This document shows positions 35,101 to 46,548 of a stretch of 64,000 bases of DNA, one piece after another (within the stretch, counting starts at the first letter, position 1; each line of letters starts with the position of its first letter). A program made the position numbers and the translations under genes. Where the stretch lies: positions 7,989,501 through 8,053,500 of the forward strand of contig NC_064043.1 of assembly GCF_932526225.1 (NCBI RefSeq), given 5' to 3'. The notes beneath the pieces were generated by a model. That model was given only the letters and a program-made list of their open reading frames with translations. It had not been told where the DNA came from and searched no databases. The stretch comes from Nematostella vectensis. Lineage: Eukaryota; Cnidaria; Anthozoa; Actiniaria; Edwardsiidae.

Positions 35101-38100
35101 CTCGTCCGCGACTTCCGTTATCTGATGCTGAGTTGTGTACTTCCTGGTATACCTCCTTTACTATTGTGGAAGTAAGTTATTACCTTATTTGGAAAGTGTG
35201 CATATACTTTAAAAACGCCAAAATGGGTAGATCATTATCAAATCTTACAACCGGTTTAGACGAAACCATCTTTAAGCTTTATAGCTTAGAACAGGTAGCC
35301 CAGTAACGTATACAAAGTTGACATCAATATCTTGATACTTGACATTTGATCGGCAAATAAGGGCACAGCGGCGTAGCCATGATTTTTAACAGGAGGGGGC
35401 CCAAAAGGGACTTTCAAGGCATTTTCTCCTCTATTTTAGATAATGTCTCATAGATTTACAGTATTTTTGGCTGCTAAAAGGGTGGGGCGGGCCCCCTAGG
35501 CCACCCCCCTGGAGCAAAATAAATTACAACTGAAAATATTCCCTTCAGGGCTTGAGAAAGTTAGAGTCTCAGAATATATAGACCTATTTCAAATAACTTT
35601 TCATTCGAGCATATTCGAGCATTCACCGGCAGTGCTTTCTGGTCATCAATAATTACACTCTTTTTTTCTATAAGAACCTTTTTTATAAGAACGTCCAGCC
35701 TGAGATTTCACCAAATTTTAAGAACATTTACAGGCTAAGAACATGTCGAGGCTCAGATAACAGATAACAATTTCTTTTTTAGTCTTGATTCGTTTTAAAA
35801 TGCAAAATCAAATTGTGCTCATGGTAACAACCTTATTATTGCTATCGATCATTAGTGTAAATCTTTTCCTAACGATTAATTGGGTATTATATTCTTTTAA
35901 CACTAAAATATAATAACATCGTTAAAAACATCTTCAGCCTAAAAATGTCCCAAAAATAGGAACGGCCCAGCCTCAACTTGAAATTAGACGTTCTTAAAAA
36001 AAAGTGTAATAAATTCATAAAAAAACAAATACAGATTTGTAAACCATAACATTATTATAAATTTCTAGCTTCAGCCCTTAAAATGCTACTTATATGAGCG
36101 ATGATTTCTACCTCGTATAGGTGGATTCCTGAGACCCCTCCCTGGCTCATTGCTAAAGGCAAGCTACCCGAAGCTCAGCGCGTTTTCGAGAGTTACGCGA
36201 AGCTAAGTGGAGTCAAAGTCGACAGTGATCATCTCGCTGGCACCATTCTCGCAGTCAAAAAGACGCAGTCTTCATTGACGGGAAAAACAGGTCCTCCGTC
36301 CATAATTGCTTTAGTGAAGACGCTGAAACTACGAAAAAGGAATTTGATTCTTGCATACAACTGGTGAGTTGAAGAACCAATTAATTGTTCTATCCCCGCT
36401 ATGTAAATAAGTACTTGTTTTCTTGTTTGTTTGTTTTTTGTAAAAGTTTTTTTTATATTCCTATATCCTTAGGTTTGTGAACTCTGTTGTGTTTTACGGC
36501 ATCACGCTAAACGCCAGGAACCTCGGTGGATCACTGCACCTTAACGTGTTTATTTTATTCGTCGTCGGTCTGCCCGCACTACTTACCCTATGGGTCGTTC
36601 TTGGAAGGTGAATCTAGCAAATAGTACGATAAGGAACACTGAATCTTTATTTACAATGTGTAGTTCCAGAAAATATCCATACCCCCTCCCCTCCCCATTG
36701 GGTCGGAGGTATGACCCCCACCCCTCTGGAATTTCCAACCCCCTGGAAAAAATAAATACAGTACCTGTTATGGAAAAAGGGCATTTTACCCCCCCCCCCC
36801 CCCCCTCCCGCTCTTCCCCTCTGGAAATTACTAGGCGTACGATAATAGAGAAATTATTGTAAATAGGAATATAATTGAAAACCAATTGTTAATTTAAAAA
36901 AAAATATGAATGGATTTGGAGCAATGGCCGTGAATCAAAGATGAAAGGTGCCAAATAAAATAATTGAATTGAATCGAATTGAATTGAAATTTGACCCCCC
37001 CCCCCCCCCGGAATTTTCAGTCCCCTCAATGGGGGGGGGGGGGTATGGATATTTTCTGGAACTACACAATCCATCATATGGCTGACTCAGTAACTTCCCT
37101 ACGGGCATCCTTTTTTTCTCGATGGGGAGCATTTTGGAGAAAGGCAGGGGATCTCTTCCAAAGGAAGGTGAAGTTAATTTTTGCCAAATCACACGGAGAT
37201 GGGGATGGGAAGTATGTCTTGATACTTGATGTTCATTCTTTGTCTTTCTCAGATGTGGTAGACGTGTTGGCTATTGTTCGTACATGATGCTTGGTGGCCT
37301 GGCCTGCTTACTTGTCCTTGCCGTACCGGGTGAGACTGGTAAGGAAAAGCTGATGAATATAAGTGGTAAATTTAAGTCGTCCTCTAACTGTAATCACATG
37401 CCTTTATAGGTGACCATCCAGCAATCAAAGCGTTAGCGGTCTGCGGTGATTTCTTCATACTCGCCACCTTTTCCAGCGTGTACATCTATACAACTGAGCT
37501 AAATCCCACACTCTTGAGGTAACAAAAAGTACATATAATGATTTTCTCATTTTTAAAACATTCTTCCAAAAAAAAAATATCAGAATTTCTGTTCTTACTA
37601 AATATTATCTCTAGAAAGGTAGAAGATACAAATTTTCGTTTCTGGGATCATCTTATCAAATAAGTGGTTTTCAAAATCCCGTGCAACAAAATGTAGTTGT
37701 TAAAGGGCAATAGTCAAGCCAGAACAAAAGCGAACAAATACATTACAGTGCGAATAAGTACTAAATAAACTAAATAGTATTTCACGGGTTTTTGAAAACC
37801 ACTCTACCCTTGTTTTAGACCAGTATAAAAATAGAAATAAAAGTACACCCCCAGGCCAGGAATAAAATAATATAACTATTTTTCATATATTTGCTTCTGT
37901 TAAAGGAACCTGTCCCTTGGCGTAGGATCCATGATGTCACGTGTCGGTGGGATTATTGCGCCTTACATTGTCTTCCTGGTAAGGCTGATGAATTGGTGAA
38001 CTGTTAAATGTGCAAACCTCACGGATGGCCCTTTCGTGATCCGCTCGATGCGATCCCCAAATCACCACGCCTTCTTTGAGACCACACAAAGCACACGAAC

Positions 38101-39358
38101 CGAAACGATTAAGATTACATTTCTTGTTTTGTTATGTACTGCGGGGTCTTTTTTTCTAGTTTCTTTTTCTGTAAAGATTATGGGACACGCGAAACTTTTT
38201 TAGTGATAAAACAATACCTTCTGGTATAGTTCTTCCAACCTTTTCACGAAAAGGTGTGTGTCCCTGTGTAGTTCCAGAAAATATCCATACCCCCCATGGA
38301 GGGGATTGGGAGTTCCGGGGGGTGGGGGGTCAAACGCCCAGGAATTTCCAGAGGGGAGGGGTGGTGGTGTAATCTCTCCTTTTTCCTTAACAGGTACTGT
38401 ATTTATTTTTTTCTAAGGGGTTGGAAATTCCAGAGGGGTGGGGGGTCATACCTCCAACCACCTCCAGGGGGGGGGGGGGGGGGGGGGTATGGATATTTTC
38501 TGGAACTACACATTTTAAAAAGAGTGTGTCTCCTGTACATACTGCATACTGTACACCATTTGTGCATAGAAGTAGTTGTGCACTATATACATTCTGCAAC
38601 AGTATTACAAAGGTATCCTGTGTCACGGCCTTGAACATGCCATGTACACTATGTACAGTATATAAAACAATGACGTATCAGGCCTGTATGTGTCAGGTTC
38701 CTGTACGTGCTATTACTATACAGTATGTACATCACCAGCGTAAACAGTATATCTACTACGCATTAATGTTGTATATGAAAAGCATATATATCATCTAAGA
38801 AACACTTTTTGTGGGTTGGATATGCATAGTAGGAGCAGCATCTTTTATTTTCTTTATGACAACATCTAGTTAGTAATAATTTCATGCATATGTGATGCTT
38901 TAATAAATCTGAAAGTTTTTTTTATTTTTTATTGACTAAGTTAGTAAGCATTATTTTCGGTACTTGGCATCGATGAAGTCGATGAGATCAGATCAGAGTT
39001 TTTTTTACGAAATACATTTTTTATCTTCATTGAATAGACTAAATTGTTTGATAATGTGTCCATCTCTATCTAGAACGACTTTATGCAAAACCTACCGTTA
39101 GTTGTGTTTGGCGTCATGGCGTTCTCCGCTGGCCTGATAGCACTGATGTTACCAGAAACCTTGTACAGCCCCATGCCCCAGACCGTGGAGCAAGCGGAGA
39201 CCTGGGCAGAGGACTACAAACTACCATGCGCGAGGTTTCATCAGCGCAAAGCTGAAGAGGTCATCATAGACGACGAGTTCCCCAACGAGAAAACATCGAA
39301 CGGCCATAACGATTCGAGCGATGAAAATACCGTAGGAATGACGGAAAGTACACTCTAA
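32164..39358 (+). CDS. SLC22-family organic ion transporter, complete nine-exon gene
   Basis: Major facilitator protein of the plasma membrane. Exons: 32164-32514, 34160-34306, 34891-35171, 36121-36363, 36473-36607, 37253-37329, 37410-37518, 37906-37978 and 39074-39358; phases agree and give 566 aa. An acidic cytosolic N-terminus is followed by TM1 (LLAIFNCYITIIVCLQQFV), then a large extracellular loop with several cysteines (WCPINKCGCANC) typical of SLC22. The junction SE/WNLICDR matches the family's EWNLVC block. GKISDHFGRK is the MFS loop 2-3 signature; IPETPPWLIAKGK corresponds to PESPRWLI; TTELNPTLLRNLSLG and LPETLYSPMPQT match the family's late blocks. The C-terminal tail is acidic and cytosolic. 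Substrate (organic cation, anion or carnitine type) cannot be read from sequence. Introns carry several inverted-repeat elements. Confidence 0.9.
33115..33260 (-). mobile_element. Possible second tRNA-derived SINE relic
   Basis: On the minus strand a box-A-like TTAGCTAGAGGCTAA precedes a B-box-like GAATTCGATCC at tRNA spacing, in intron 1 of the SLC22 gene. Both boxes are degenerate. Confidence 0.25.
33785..33960. repeat. About 30-bp AT-rich tandem repeat
   Basis: Around five copies of TATAAATCCTATATTTATAT followed by AGAAAAAAAGTGT, with one partial unit. It lies in SLC22 intron 1. Confidence 0.85.
33973..34134. mobile_element. Small element with GCCGTAGCAGG ends
   Basis: GCCGTAGCAGG at the left and CCTGCTATGGC at the right frame about 160 bp that contains three GTGCCCCCC blocks. 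It ends only 25 bp before exon 2 of the SLC22 gene. Confidence 0.6.
35653..36009. mobile_element. MITE with TTACACTTTTTTT ends in SLC22 intron 3
   Basis: TTACACTCTTTTTTTCTATA near the left and TTCTTAAAAAAAAGTGTAA at the right are imperfect inverse copies framing 357 bp, flanked by TAA on both sides. Internal AAGAAC segments repeat. No coding content. Confidence 0.65.
36656..37069. mobile_element. MITE family with GTAGTTCCAGAAAATATCC ends, split copy
   Basis: Left end TGTGTAGTTCCAGAAAATAT at 36656 and inverse right end ATATTTTCTGGAACTACACA ending at 37069, in SLC22 intron 5. The left 170 bp match, in reverse orientation, the right part of the copy at 38266-38511, including AACAGGTACTGTATTTATTT. 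The stretch 36840-36998 is unrelated, so this copy carries an insertion or is two truncated copies. Confidence 0.7.
38266..38511. mobile_element. MITE family with GTAGTTCCAGAAAATATCC ends, intact copy
   Basis: About 246 bp in SLC22 intron 8, with inverse ends of about 28 bp and a G-run of more than 20 directly inside the right end. No coding sequence. Confidence 0.75.
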
Positions 39359-42066
39359 CATACTGCATACTCTTTTACATATCCATGTATTTCTATGTAC
39401 TTCTATAAGTGTGTTTTTGAGGGTCTCGAAGGGAATACCTGATTTACGGTAAACAGTTAAACAACAGGCGTTTTTTTACGCGACAGTTGTTCCAAACACC
39501 TCTGCACATATTAAATTGATTATCATCCATGCCTGGAACTATTGTCATTGCAATAGCTAGAAAAATTCGTGTTGGGAGGGGACGGGGAATACTTAGCCAT
39601 TACATGATTGGGGTAACAAGGGCTGGAGGGGTTGAGGGGAGGGTTGTGGCAGAACCCGCAAGCCGCGAACATACGACACTAGGTGCGTTAGACATTGGCC
39701 GCGAATTTTAAGATATGTTTAACTTGAGCTTATGCCGAGGACAAAATGCCATATACTTGATGTCTACGGTCAGTATTATAATATAGGTATCATATATGTA
39801 TCATAAGAATTATATTTAAAGGGCGCCGCGTGGGTAAAATCCGAGCCCAAAAAATGCTCTACATAAATATTATGCTATAATGGCGTCGTATGCTATTAAT
39901 ATACCATTGCGTTCGTCAAACCCCCCCGATATAAGGCATAATATCGAGTATCAAACTGTAAAATGCCGATTATTACCCACGTTAGGGGCTGTCCCCAGGG
40001 GCTTTCTTGCCGCAAATATTATGACAATATCACGTGACGCGGCGAGTAAGATATTCCCTGCGCGTGGGACTGGTGTTTGATTGACAGGGGGAAGCCATTA
40101 AAGTGACGTAGCTAGAGGGAAAAGGGTGGAAACTTATATCTCCACGTTAAAAAGTTTGTTGTGTTCACCTAGAATAAAAAAGGCAATAATGGATGAGATT
40201 TAGATAGGAGCCATTTTTTTTAAGCAATAAGCGACGGAAACTAAAATGGCGACTCCATTTGCACTTTTGTATTGTTAAGGGTACATTGTTCTTTTTTATT
40301 TGGTCTAGTATTTCACTTTTAAGTTGCACTTTAAGCGACGCCTTTAAGCCATGACGATTTGCCGCTTGAGAATATCGTAGTTAAGTGCTGGGTACTTTCC
40401 CTTTTAGAGAAAGCTTACCTATACACGAAAATGACTCAGAGATTACCACACCTTTCAAGGATACGGCCTTATGGGTGTATTAAATTAGATAATTGATCTA
40501 TTTACTCAGAAATACAATGAATATTTACCTAAATGATATATACATCCATTCATTGAGTCAGAACTTAGTTCAGGTGACTGCAATAGAAAAGAACTAGAAA
40601 AAAAGTATAACCTACACGAGAAATGATTTTTTCATTCCCCTTTCTTTTAGATAGTTGTGTTTGTTGAGTATATTGAATGAAAAATTGAATAATTCCCTCT
40701 CAAGGTCATTCTGTTTCCTGAGAGTGGATGTGTGTAACAATTAGATTTCAAGTTGAGGAAGCACAAGGGATCTCCTTCAATAAATTATGGCTCATATTTG
40801 ACAACCCTATCCTGAGAATATTCTAGATGTGTCTGGTGATTTCCTCTCGGTTTACCGTTTTCTATTTTTCAGGTGCAATGTATAAACTCGACTATAACAT
40901 CCATGTTTAAGAGAGAAATGGACGGATAATGGGAATCGATATTGCTTTAAAAGACATTTAGTTGACAAAAGGATATTTAGAGCAGTGAGGGGGAATAATA
41001 TATAGAGATAAAATTCAATTATGTGCTTTCCTGATGAAAAAAAAATAAAAAAAACAGGGCTTCGTTATGCCGGGAGTCCACCTCGCAACTGAGAGAGAGA
41101 GTAACAAAAAAATGGGAAAGGCAATGAGTGGATAGGGAGAAAAGTGAATAGAAGGAAAACGAAAAAATGGATGTAAAGAGAAAACAAACTTTCTTTGTTA
41201 TGGGAAGGAGAAGAGCAAGAAAACAAACCCATTAAAACTACTGAGGTCGAGGATAAAAAGGCGGAAAACACTGATAGACACTTTAAATGAAAAGTCAAAA
41301 TCCTTATTCTTGATTTCTTTTGTGTTTTAGTCTGTTTGCCTATGCTCGACTGCACATGGCGGCATGATGTCCCGTTTTTCCTCTTCAAACACAAAGTAAT
41401 ACTCACAGAAATCCACACTTTCCTGATTAAACCTAAATAATTAACAAAGTGTTATTCTAGAAAAAGCAGACTACCACATGTGAACGCACAAATTTCAATG
41501 ATCTCTTTTTAGATAGAGTGTGTTTTTTAAGTAATTGCTTAATAAGCTCGCGCCATTACTTTATCAAACCAGCTTTTCATCTTACTCATGTCAGACATTT
41601 TCCGTTCTCTGTCACACAAACCACAGAAAACGAGAAACAGTGTCAACAATCACCTAATCGGAGAACAGAGGTAAAAAAATCACCAGGCATTGATTAAAGA
41701 TTACGTGAAAGGTTTCTTTTAAGTAAAACACTCAAATAAAACATCCAACTCGGGATGTTATGTACACAAAGTACTAAAACTAATTAACCATTTTTTGTCT
41801 TACTTAGTACTATTAATACTATGAACGTTTTTAACTTTAATGATAAAGTAACTACAGGTTCTTTTTACAATAAAAAAATGGCATAGCTGTAATAGCCAAT
41901 AGCGCCCAACGCCGACAGGTGGAAGCAAAAAAAAAAAAAGAAACGCCTGGCATACACATATGTCTCGATAACATCTGTGCGCAAACTTTGGTGCCAAGAT
42001 TAGCCTCGCTCTAGCCAAGAAGGAAGGACACACGACGTTCCTACGGAAGCGATCCGACAGCCCAAT
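39359..42066. other. Spacer with no recognised gene
   Basis: AT-rich, with the 3' UTR of the SLC22 gene at the left. Open frames are short and lack splice or family features. I see no repeats of note beyond simple A-runs. Confidence 0.5.
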
Positions 42067-42067
42067 C

Positions 42068-42074
42068 TATAAAA
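42068..42074 (+). promoter_or_regulatory. TATA box of the W-amide peptide gene
   Basis: TATAAAA lies 85 bp upstream of the start codon of the small secreted-peptide gene, which fits a short 5' UTR of about 55 bases. Confidence 0.55.
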
Positions 42075-42152
42075 CACGCCGAATTTGCCAGAAACACCAC
42101 ACAAATAATCGAGTGCTTGAGGTTACAAGTTGCACTTCACATTATCTCAAGG

Positions 42153-44140
42153 ATGGCTAGGTCTTGGGTTTTAGTCTTTCTAATGGCTGCTGTTCTATTT
42201 GTCGGTTCGCAAGGCTACACCAGTCAGTGGGGTAAGAGAGACTTCAGACCAAAGGTGAGACGCAATACATTTTCCTGTAATTTATCATTTTGTCTTATTG
42301 CTCAGTGAGCATCCTCTTTTCATCTATGAAGTGATTTAGACGTTACAGTGGAATATGCCGGCTATCATGTTCTTATCAACGCTCTAAGTACCATTTAGGA
42401 CTTCATGAATCCTTCATGCAGAAAGGAAGTTGACATATGATACGTATTTCCATGTCGTTGGGTTTTTTTTCTGACGAAATCTTTTAAGCTTTATCAGTTT
42501 TTAAGCACATGATTTTTATCAAGGAATAAATGGCTAAGTGCATTTTTGGTCCTTCCTTTCACTGACAGTTCTGGAAACGTTTTGATTGGTTAAGATAATT
42601 AGTCCCATCGAGTGCATCTTTAATTTGAGCTGATTAATCAAATGGTAGAGAATCTTTTTGTGCTGATTGTCCTAAAGGGACATTGATCAGACATTAAATT
42701 CTAAAGCTGGAAAAAACCTAATAATTAAACTATGTACGTACATAACAAGATAGCATAGAAAAAAATATGTATAATATAAACAAAATACAGCAAAACAAAA
42801 ACAACTATTTTTTACGAAAGAGATAAGTTCAAATAATAAGCTTTATGATAAACAAAAATGTCTCACGTGGCTAAGTTCAAACGTTTTTCAGTTTTCATTG
42901 TTTCATCTTTATTTGCATGAGTTTGCATTGAATACAGCTCATGGATAATACGACGTTTGAACTGAAGGTAGTAGTTCGTCAATACGAAACACATAAAATA
43001 GAATATATTGCAAAAGCAAGTATTTTTTTAACGCGAGCACAAAGCCCTGACACAAAGCCCTGCAAAAGCTCAGAATCGCCAAAGTGCATCAATCACGTAA
43101 CGATTTGAGTCAAATTGCCAGCACATTTACCAGCTTAGTGTAGGTTTATCGGCTGATTTTCCCTTGAACATACCGGCGGCATATATCGCCACCTACTCTT
43201 CCCGTCAAGAAATAGGGAGCTCTTACAGGTACTGGTCCATCTATCAGATTAAAGCTTCTGATATCACGAATATCAAACTAAAAGGCGGAGATCAAATTTC
43301 ATCCTACGCGGGATTTAGTCTATGAAAATCACTCAGGAAAAAGTGCCGCCCGAGTCTTCTAATTGTGATAATTGGAATTTATAAAAAGACAAACAAAATT
43401 AACCCGGCAAGACGCGAGAAGCTCGATATCAGACCCATATGGTCATCTTAGCTCATAGAGCTATTTGTTTTAAACTTTGTTTTAATCTTTTTTTTAATTT
43501 TTTTCTATATTCTTGAACAAGATATTATTTAAAAAAAATCTGTTGTTAAACTTGAACTGAAACAACATGAATTGAAATGAAGATATTTTCTCGTGTAACC
43601 AAAAGACAATGAATAATAAGTAGCCCCGTCACATACGTTTGTGGATTTGTTCCGCTGTTTTTCAACTGAAATTGGCAATATCCGAAGGTTTGCATCTAAT
43701 TCTATTTCCTTGTTCCAGTTTACACATTCAATAGTGAAATAGAAGACTAGCAAATAATTGTCAAGAGTCTATCAAGAGCCTTGTTTAGAGTAAGGTAAAA
43801 TATAGTCGGTACAAAGCTCAATTAACCTTAGCCCTCTTTTTAGACAGGCAGGCAGGTAGGCGAGACCCCCCCCCCCCCCTCCCCAAGTTTTTAATTCTGC
43901 CCGCACACCCTAACGTGAGAGCACCTTCAAGATAAAAAGAGGGATACCGGTCGTATGAGCCTCTTGGCCGTGTTTGTCACGTGATAACCACGTGTTTTGT
44001 GACAGGTGCGTGACGAGCCGAACATGGAGAGAGGACGAGGACTTATCTGCGCAGCCGCGCGAGAAATGCGATGCGACCAGCTCGCCAACATCGATGACAA
44101 GCGGGGAACATTCATCAGACGATCTGTACTGAATAATTAA
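42153..44140 (+). CDS. Candidate neuropeptide precursor with QGYTSQW-GKR
   Basis: Two exons, 42153-42254 and 44006-44140, joined in phase 0, encode 78 aa. Residues 1-19 form a signal peptide (MARSWVLVFLMAAVLFVGS). Cleavage after VGS would leave QGYTSQW followed by GKR: an N-terminal Gln able to form pyroglutamate, a C-terminal Trp, the Gly amide donor and a dibasic cleavage site. The remaining residues include two cysteines (LICAAAREMRC) and a second KR. This layout (signal, short peptide ending W-G-K-R, then a spacer with two Cys) recalls adipokinetic hormone/RPCH precursors, and W-amides also occur in cnidarians. Assignment to either is inference. AATAAA at 44401-44406 could end the transcript. 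Splice borders are aaag/gtgaga and gacag/gtg. Confidence 0.65.
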
Positions 44141-44400
44141 CAAGGAAATGCACTGCTTGATGATCTCATAAATCGTGAACACTAATGATATGTATTTTCG
44201 TACAAGGAATAAATCGATCTCAGAAAAGAGAATTTGTGGACGAATTGTCAACGGAGTACATGCCTTGTTACAACACTGTGAACTAGTGCTCTCTTACTCT
44301 CGCTCAATGTCGACGCTTAAATTTATCTAGTGCAAGACCACTGTAAAATTTGTGATGCTCTTGAAACGATTCATAAGAAAAAACAAGGTGTCAGCATTTT

Positions 44401-44406
44401 AATAAA
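44401..44406 (+). promoter_or_regulatory. Polyadenylation signal of the W-amide peptide gene
   Basis: AATAAA about 260 bp after the stop codon. Another AATAAA occurs at about 44208. Confidence 0.4.
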
Positions 44407-44799
44407 CTCCCTACATCAAGACACTTGTGCTCATTCTGTATTGTTTGACGGATTCAAAAGACAAATATTAGGACGGGAATAAGTACATTTAAAATAAAGT
44501 CTCGAAAATTTGAGGCTTGCTGAATATCACATAAAATATCGAATCTGCCAGATTTGAAAGTAAGTTTTCAAGATTTATTTCTCGCCAGTCGGTTCATTTT
44601 GGATGGACATAAAATATAGGTAACCCGGCCTGAAAAACGGGTGCGTGTCGATGCCGAGGATTTCAGGGGGAGGGGGGGAGGGGGAACTTTCCCAGGAATT
44701 GTTATCATATAGAAAATGTATAATAATTGAATAATTGACCTTTTTAAAATGACCCTATTTTGGCGGTCAAAGGGGGCGTAATTTATCTCATTTTTTATT

Positions 44800-45720
44800 T
44801 ACCCCAATATGACTAAGATGCAAAGGGTATAACAATATATAGAATCAAGAGAGCATAAGATAAGAGAGGGACACTTTGTCATGTCGATTCCCATACTGGC
44901 TATTTTTAGTAAACACCACCCCACCACTGCGCGTGAGGATTTGCTCCTTTTAGTTTGTCCTACTCCCCCGCGGTTTGCAGGTTGTTGTTTTGCCAACTCG
45001 AATGAAAAGAGATCATGTAAAATAACTCGGAAGAAGAAAACAAGTCTAACTTAAGTAAGCAAGATTGGCAAATATACTCACAGAAAGCTAAATTCCTGAA
45101 TAGTTTGACTGTTTTGTTTGTCTGAGCGGCGAAGTTAAATGAGAAAGAAAAAACCGACAAGCGATAAAATGGCTGATACCGCGTTTGATTCAAATCCCGA
45201 CTCCAGCTTGTATATACTTAATAGTTATAGAAATGTCCAGAATCAACCTTTTTATTTTCTCACTATTAGAGAAGCTCAAATTCTTCAGCTTGCTGGCTTT
45301 GATCATCACAAAAATGCATTTCCCTCGCTACAAGGATAGTTTTATGAAATGTATTTTTCTTGGATTTCTTCTCAATTCACCGGAATATTCACAAAAATCA
45401 ATATCATGATCTAAGATAATGAATGTTGAGAAACCGCGAAGAAGCAGCAAGTTAGAGCAGAAATGGTCTCTTTTTGAGATGTTATTAGTGCATAAATAGG
45501 GTGGGTTTTTTTCGGTTTTAAGTCACAAAACAGCGGCAAACAACAAGATGTAAATGCCAAAGCGCGGGGGTAGGGTGAGTATAAAAATGCTCACGCGCAG
45601 TGGTGGGGTGGTTACTAAAAATAGCCAGGATGGAAATCGACATAATACCAAAAGTATCCCTCTCTTATCTTATGCTTTCTTGATAGAAAATAGAATAACA
45701 AAGGAGGAAATTAAAATAAA
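44800..45720. mobile_element. Foldback element with arms of nearly 200 bp
   Basis: Segments of 44800-44996 recur inverted at 45534-45720. Examples are CTGGCTATTTTTAGTAA, CACCCCACCACTGCGCGTGA, TAAGATAAGAGAGGGA and AACAACAA beside GGCA. Arms are diverged by small indels. The centre (about 540 bp) is AT-rich with no convincing gene. Confidence 0.7.
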
Positions 45721-46133
45721 GAGACAGAAAGGATGCGAAATAAAGAACTAGAAGCATTGATAGCGAGATAAACACATTTTCTTTCTGTATTTTTTTAACT
45801 TTGGATGCTTTTTAGTACTTAATTTTAATACAAAAGAAAAACTGCGTGTTAGAACCTACAATTTTCACGGTTCTAATATTTTGTGAGTATTATCAAAAAT
45901 GTCTGCCTAAGCCATAAAACCCTTTAGATTTTTTACTGTATCTATTTATCATTGCTCGTTCGCTAATCTCCTATTGCCGAACGGATCTAGAAACAGACGA
46001 ACAAAAGTAGCGCCTCTGTCGTATCTCATAAAGCATCGGTTCTGTTCTTGAGAATAAAAGCACCTCGAAACCCGAATGCACGTCCCGCGCAAGATAAAAG
46101 TCGTCCTCGTCGAGAGGATGCGACATTAACGCC

Positions 46134-46518
46134 ATGAAAGGTCGACTACTCGTAGTAATGTGCCTGCTAGGATTATGGCTCTCCCCGTCGCCTGTGTCTT
46201 CTTTTACGGGGCCAATTTGCAGCACGCATGCAAGAAGAGACTACGACAAGTCCACTGCTGATATTCTTAATCAATACTGTGCGGGAAAGGTAGGGCTTTA
46301 GGGGATTATTTAGGAGCGAGTCAGGAGCATGATAAAAAAGATTCCCTCTCATAGGTGATATGCGTTTAGGGTTTTTAATTTCCCCCGTCACATATCAGAA
46401 CATGGAACGTCCTGCGTTGATTCAAGCTTTGGAATGTCTAAAACTATATCATCAGGCATTAGGCCTTGTCTCGCGCCTCAAATCGGCATCACTCTTGGAT
46501 AGTTTGTTATGGCCTTAA
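46134..46518 (+). CDS. Small secreted cysteine-containing peptide, two exons
   Basis: Exons 46134-46289 and 46399-46518 join in phase 0 to give 91 aa. A strong signal peptide (MKGRLLVVMCLLGLWLSPSP, cleavage probably after VSS) is followed by FTGPICSTHARRDYDKS and NQYCAGK, then in exon 2 NMERPALIQALECLKLYHQA and a leucine-rich tail ending SLLWP. Three cysteines are in the mature part and one RR site could be cleaved. I do not recognise the family. The second exon shares NMER near its start with the W-amide gene 2 kb away; this could be chance. An AATAAAAG near 46051 and ATAAAAG near 46094 are possible TATA-like elements. Confidence 0.5.
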
Positions 46519-46548
46519 TAACTTATTATCGTCAAGACAAATAAGTCA

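Noticed and set aside
45139-45339. Plus-strand frame starting MADTAFDSN
   Set aside because: Good start context but lies in the centre of the foldback element, with no splice or family support; the MADTA match to the SUMF1 uORF is probably chance.
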